From contig OX442315.1 in NCBI GenBank assembly GCA_949358305.1, positions 23,090,427 to 23,154,426 on the forward strand: a stretch of DNA of 64,000 bases, written 5' to 3'. The stretch's first letter is position 1; every line of letters begins with the position of its first letter. Below are positions 60,002 through 64,000 of this stretch, piece after piece. The translations under genes were made by a program, and so were the position numbers. This DNA comes from Strigamia acuminata (Eukaryota > Arthropoda > Chilopoda > Geophilomorpha > Linotaeniidae). Below the pieces are notes generated by a model. That model was not told the DNA's origin. It worked only from the letters and a program-made list of their open reading frames with translations, and ran no database searches.

Positions 60002-63000
60002 CTGTATACAATTACAAACAACAATTCAAATTGTAGTTTAAACATGTTATTTGAATTCTCGGTATTAGAAAAATACAGGCATTTGTACAGTGTTGTGCAA
60101 CAACAAAATGAAGGCCTAAATTCTAATGAGAAAGCAAGTGATTGGAAGCAAATGCACAAGGGGGAAGCAGTTTTGAATACCCCTACTGTAATTCTATTTT
60201 TCGTTCCACAATGCAATCTGTTGATGTGTTCTGTCTCGTGTCATGTTTCTCGTCCTATAAAACTCCATGTTGACATTGGTTTTTCACCTGTAAAAGCATT
60301 TTGCTTTGGTAAAGTTCATTGCAGTAATGTGAAGGGAAAGAAGACAAGACAAAGAAAATAAAATTGTCATTAAACAAAATATTGCTTTTGTTTTTTTTTT
60401 TTACATTTTTAAATCTTTTTTAATTGGATTCTAATTACAATGGATTCATTTGATGCATATTTTAGGACTCAATGCTACACTAATAAATGATTTCTTCTTT
60501 TGAAATTGTAATTTGATTTTTTTTAAACGCTTGTTCGTCTCTTCTTCAATTTCGTTAAAGCAAAATTAATCAAAATATTAATAACAGTTAAGACTATCAT
60601 CAACTGACGAAAGCTCTTTTATATCGACCCATTGGACTTAGAGTAGTTGAACAAATAAAAAAAAAGAGGGAGGGAAAAGATCTTTCATTCGTTTGCGTTA
60701 AACTTTAAGGTGATTAGAAAAATAAGTGTGAAAGGAATTTATTTGGACTTTTTGTCTTTATCCGTTGGATTGGGTGATATTAGAGGAGGATTTAGTTTGA
60801 GAATCTTTTTCTCCTTGTCTCAAATAGTCAAGCGTTTCTCTTCTCCATGGGCTGTGAACCAGTCGGTGCTTTAAATGAGTTCTCGTAATTAAAGATTGGT
60901 GATATACATATTGCTTTTTGGAAAGCGACTAGAAAGGAGGAGGTGGAATGTGGAGTCGGTTAAAAGTGGTGGGGTGCGGGAGGGAAATGGCTCATTTGCA
61001 ATTCCAAGCAAGACGAGTAGAGATGCTGCTTTGCAAAACTGTGTTTTTCAACTTCTGTCACCTTACAGGTTTCTAAGTCGATAATTTATTCTCGTAGTGG
61101 GTGGAGTATAAGTTGGGGAAGGATGAGGGGGTGTTTAAAATACGTCAAAGGCATTAAGAGGCGTAGATATGAAAAGTGTGTAGTGAGGGAGGGAGAATGA
61201 GGATAATTTCGAAGAAACGATTGCTACGAGACAGGTGTGACAGAATATTGGCAAAGAAAACATGCTTGTCTTTGTCATTGGTGCGCAGGAAATAAATGTC
61301 GAATTATGACAAATGCTATCAGACTTGAGCATTGGTGGAATAATAAAGAAAGAAGAAGAAGAAGAAAAACAGCTGATGTGACGGAAAAATAACTTGTTTC
61401 CAATAATCCATTGAGTCCATCTGGTTTTGGTTGGTGTGTGCGTGGCAACTGGTTGACACGTGCTGACTCATGAAACTTTGGACCTGTGAATGCATTTAGC
61501 AAGATGTGCTGACCAAAAACGACCCCCCTCAATGTTTCGCTTTTTTCTTTCTTTCTTTCTTTCACTCTTTCTCTGTGTTGTGTGCTTGAATAATGTTGTG
61601 GGAGACAAAGCTGCACTGTGACTTTATTGAGAATTTTTTGTTTGTTGGTGGGAAGATGGTGGTTGTGGGTCTACTGTGTCTTGGCCAGTGTTTGAATGAC
61701 TATCATAAAAGTACAGTAAGCGGATGTAAGGTAGTGGGTATAAAAAGAAAATGATGGCAGTTGCACTTGTATTAAGCTTTTTTCTTTTATACTGTATATA
61801 TATATATTTTATTTTTGTTTGTTGGTTGAGGTAGGTTTGTTTTCCTTTTGGTTTTGGTTGCAAGTAGTGTTTGGTTGTTGTGTTTGATTAAGTGTAAGTG
61901 TGTGGTGCGTATCTTTAATTTTGTCATTGGATTTTTGTTGTATGTAAACATTTTTAGGAGGCTGTTAAAACTGGTTGGCGAAGATTAACCTTGTGGCATA
62001 AGGCAAACTGCCATCAAATCAAGTTATGGTTCCCTTAGATCCTATAAACGCATGAGATGTATAAAAATTTAAGGAAACACAATTTGCAATGTGGTCGGTC
62101 CTCGATTCACTCTGCGAACTCACTCAGTCACCTTAATCTTCTTTGTTGTTGTATATCAGAGCAAAGTCAATTGACAGTGGGCAAGCTTTTCGTTGTTGTT
62201 AGCGTTTGTGGAGTGGTTTTCTCAATTGAACCCACGAGTCCTTGGATGCAGTATTAAAGACCTTTCCCCGCTAGGGCAATAGGGCTGTTGTGTTGGTGTA
62301 CAAAGCCCTCTCGAGCACATGAAAGAAGGACTCCTTATGTGCTCATTTCGAGGTGGTCGTGCTCGATATTGAATGGCCATGGCCTAGGTACTTAATTTCC
62401 AACTGGTCAGAACAAGCCCTCTTTGGCAAGGGCTACTGGTCTCTTGTTTTTATATTGAGTTGTTGCGAATGTTGTCATTGGGCGACTGCTATTTTATTTC
62501 ACTCTTTCTTGTTGTGTATAAATATGGATATTTTTAGTTTTATTTCCTAAATTTATTTTATCCAATTGAAATTTTTATTTATTTATTTATTTATTTTTGG
62601 TTGACATTTTATAAATGTTTTTCTTTTATTAGATTACTTTTGGTACTTTTTTGTTGTTGTAAATATTGGAAAGCGAGGCGAGGAAAGATTTGAAAAGTAA
62701 ACATTTGGCAAGAGATAGGTTATATCAGTGGACATGTCAAAACGATTGCATATTTGTAATGGACAAACACAGTGTACACGTCACATGTCTGTGTGGCAGA
62801 TATTGATGTAGAGAGGATGCTGGAAACGAACCAAGATGCTCTTGTCTGGCAAGCACATGTATAGGAACTAGGAAGACGTCTAGTCTGCTTGCGCACTGCC
62901 TAACAAAAGACAGAGGCCATTGCCTCTACGCGCCATGTGGCTGATATTTTTTTCCCTCACTCTATACGAAGGAGAGTAATAAGATAAGCTTTTCCTTATA

Positions 63001-63232
63001 GCATCTTCAGACCAATTGATTTTCTTAGCCAAATATTATCACAACCAAAAATTAATTTTTTTTTTAAATTTATCTATGTATTTATTTATTTATTTTGTTT
63101 GTTTATTTGTAATTTATTTATAGGATTATTTTAAATTCATTTATATGTTTTTTTTTTTTATAATTTAAAAAAAAGGTATTTAAGGGGGTTAGTAAAGAAG
63201 ATTTTTTCGAGGTGAGAATGAAGGAAAATGTT
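60002..63232 (+). other. intron or intergenic, no gene firmly supported
   Basis: A frame at 59992-60361 (ATG inside the transposon end, 122 codons, stop directly followed by AATAAA-like sequence) has no recognisable domain. A short hairpin GAGCACAT...ATGTGCTC is at 62314-62345, and AGAGGC-CATT-GCCTCT is near 62910-62925. A CTTT run is at about 61545-61563 and an ATTT array at about 62575-62597. Confidence 0.5.
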
Positions 63233-63244
63233 TTACTCAATGTG

Positions 63245-63551
63245 TGTTTTTAAGTAGGCAGTTGCAGAGGTTTGTGCAGCTGCAGTTTTGCAGCACCAAG
63301 TGTTGTTGGGAGGCAAAACCATCATTGGAATTCGATCAGGAGGAAAAAAATTTGTAAACTGGTGTATGGTGCGATGGGTTCGGCATCTTTTCAACACCCT
63401 GCTGCACTGTGCACTCGGCCCTGCGTTGCTGCCTGTCGACCCCCGCAAGGAACGAGGTGCTGCCCTAATCGAGCGGGCAGCTGACTCTGACACGCGGAAC
63501 ACTCCTCTTTCCTTCTTGCCGATGCTTGCAAAATACTTGCTCGGGACCTGA
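63245..63551. other. GC-rich block open on both strands, coding strand undecided
   Basis: On the + strand a frame runs from GTAG/GCAGTTGCAG (about 63257) to a TGA at 63549-63551, including VLLGGKTIIGIRSGGKKFVN and ending LPMLAKYLLGT. On the minus strand a frame of about 105 codons is open, including KKERGVFRVSESAARS and ending KTHIE at 63233. Composition is far richer in G and C than the flanks. One of these may be a true exon, or both may be shadows of a GC-rich regulatory island. Neither shows a family I recognise; the + frame VNW is not the TIAR KVNWAT motif. Confidence 0.25.
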
Positions 63552-63610
63552 ATGAGGTTGTAGTTCTAAATTTTTATCATGTTGCAAATATCTTATCAGG
63601 TTTCTTTAAA

Positions 63611-63629
63611 AAGAGAGAGAGAGAGAGAG
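63611..63629. repeat. GA dinucleotide microsatellite
   Basis: (AG)n of about nine to ten units, followed by CGTGAGAG. Confidence 0.85.
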
Positions 63630-63699
63630 CGTGAGAGAAAAAATGGCTGTACATTTCTTTTTATATTTATTTGAAAGTGGGGAATGAAGGGTAGCTGTA

Positions 63700-63942
63700 T
63701 CATAAAGGCAGATAATTTAGTGACACCTTCAAACTGATGGCATTGGCAAGTTTCTCCGAGTGAGCAGCACGAGATAGAGGACCATTGTCCAGCTTATATA
63801 CTTTGGTGATGTTGAAGGACATGTGCCTCGGAATTATTTCCCTTGAGCAGTCGTTGACGACTGGAACCGATATCTGCGCCTGGGTTTCCGCCAGCAGGCG
63901 ACCCAACAGATACCCGTAGTTTAAAAGGACGAAACGGGTGTG
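63700..63942 (-). CDS. probable terminal exon of an unidentified minus-strand gene
   Basis: On the minus strand a frame of 80 codons runs from an acceptor-like TTTCACTAG (AG at 63943-63944) to TGA at 63700-63702. It begins HTRFVLLNYGYLLGRLLAET, passes through VPVVNDCSREIIPRHMSFNI, and ends LKVSLNYLPL. Codons favour G or C at the third position, unlike the AT-rich surroundings. AATAAA on the same strand (63666-63671) lies 29 bases after the stop, well placed as a poly(A) signal. No family is recognised and no cysteine or charged motif stands out. If TIAR continues past 64000 this gene is nested in its intron, antisense. If not, it is a convergent neighbour. Confidence 0.42.
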   Translation of the reverse strand, partial: HTRFVLLNYGYLLGRLLAETQAQISVPVVNDCSREIIPRHMSFNITKVYKLDNGPLSRAAHSEKLANAISLKVSLNYLPL

Positions 63943-64000
63943 CTAGTGAAACGGTTTCTTGATGTGTACGTATTGAGAAAACGCAATGTGTTGAGTCTGT

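Noticed and set aside
59975-60361. 128-codon frame to the right of the transposon
   Set aside because: It begins inside the transposon's terminal repeat and shows no motif. The in-frame ATG is part of the TIR itself, so the start is accidental.
63288-63551. + frame KKFVNW as the TIAR exon after exon 4
   Set aside because: Beyond VNW nothing matches the conserved linker or RRM2, and the frame ends 70 codons later.
1-64000. CRISPR arrays, bacterial operons, phage or plasmid features
   Set aside because: Spliced gene structure, MITEs and long AT-rich introns show a eukaryotic nuclear genome. No regularly spaced direct repeats of CRISPR type were seen.

Overview
This is a eukaryotic window, and most probably arthropod (crustacean-like is my best guess from the protein wording, not proven). 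It is AT-rich, spliceosomal, poor in long reading frames and dominated by intron. The only gene I can name is on the + strand: the 5' part of a TIA-1/TIAR family RNA-binding protein (Rox8 in Drosophila). Four constitutive coding exons (736-759, 825-856, 985-1081, 28922-29017) join in frame to 83 residues. They cover a short N-terminus and RRM1, with RNP2 LYVGNL and RNP1-like [12 protein letters not shown]2, RRM3 and the Q-rich tail are not visible, so the gene should continue beyond base 64000. That implies an intron of about 27.8 kb inside RRM1 and another of at least 35 kb after it.

Layout. Bases 1-400 may hold the last exon of another + strand gene. Bases 640-735 are a compact promoter with CRE/ATF, ETS and palindromic NRF1 motifs. 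Bases 736-1081 hold exons 1-3. Just inside the giant RRM1 intron are two small exon-like segments, 1794-1853 (60 nt) and 2493-2549 (57 nt). Both are phase 0-0, open, GC-rich against their surroundings and bounded by splice sites. They lie exactly where vertebrate TIAR carries its short alternative insertion in RRM1, and the second resembles that insertion in sequence. This is the most interesting observation here. Further in (3.9-4.6 kb) are more exon-like decoys, including a possible poison exon.

The rest of the introns holds non-autonomous DNA transposons: a pogo/Tigger-like MITE at about 6.0 kb, three related TIR elements (6.7, 11.1 and 59.3 kb; ends like GG[CT]GC[AG]TTC, TA target site), and a foldback element at 13.6 kb. 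The 59.3 kb element carries three perfect or near-perfect palindromes and a GC-rich tandem array. There are also two hairpins of pre-miRNA size, several microsatellites, and isolated GC-rich islands with ambiguous coding capacity. One island, at about 55.9-56.2 kb, has a perfect NRF1 consensus and an ATG directly followed by a donor, like an internal promoter or first exon. At the right edge (63700-63942, minus strand) a clean 80-codon frame with a nearby AATAAA looks like the terminal exon of an unidentified convergent or nested gene.

The + strand of the introns is visibly richer in T than A and in G than C over tens of kilobases, as expected if the whole region is transcribed left to right.
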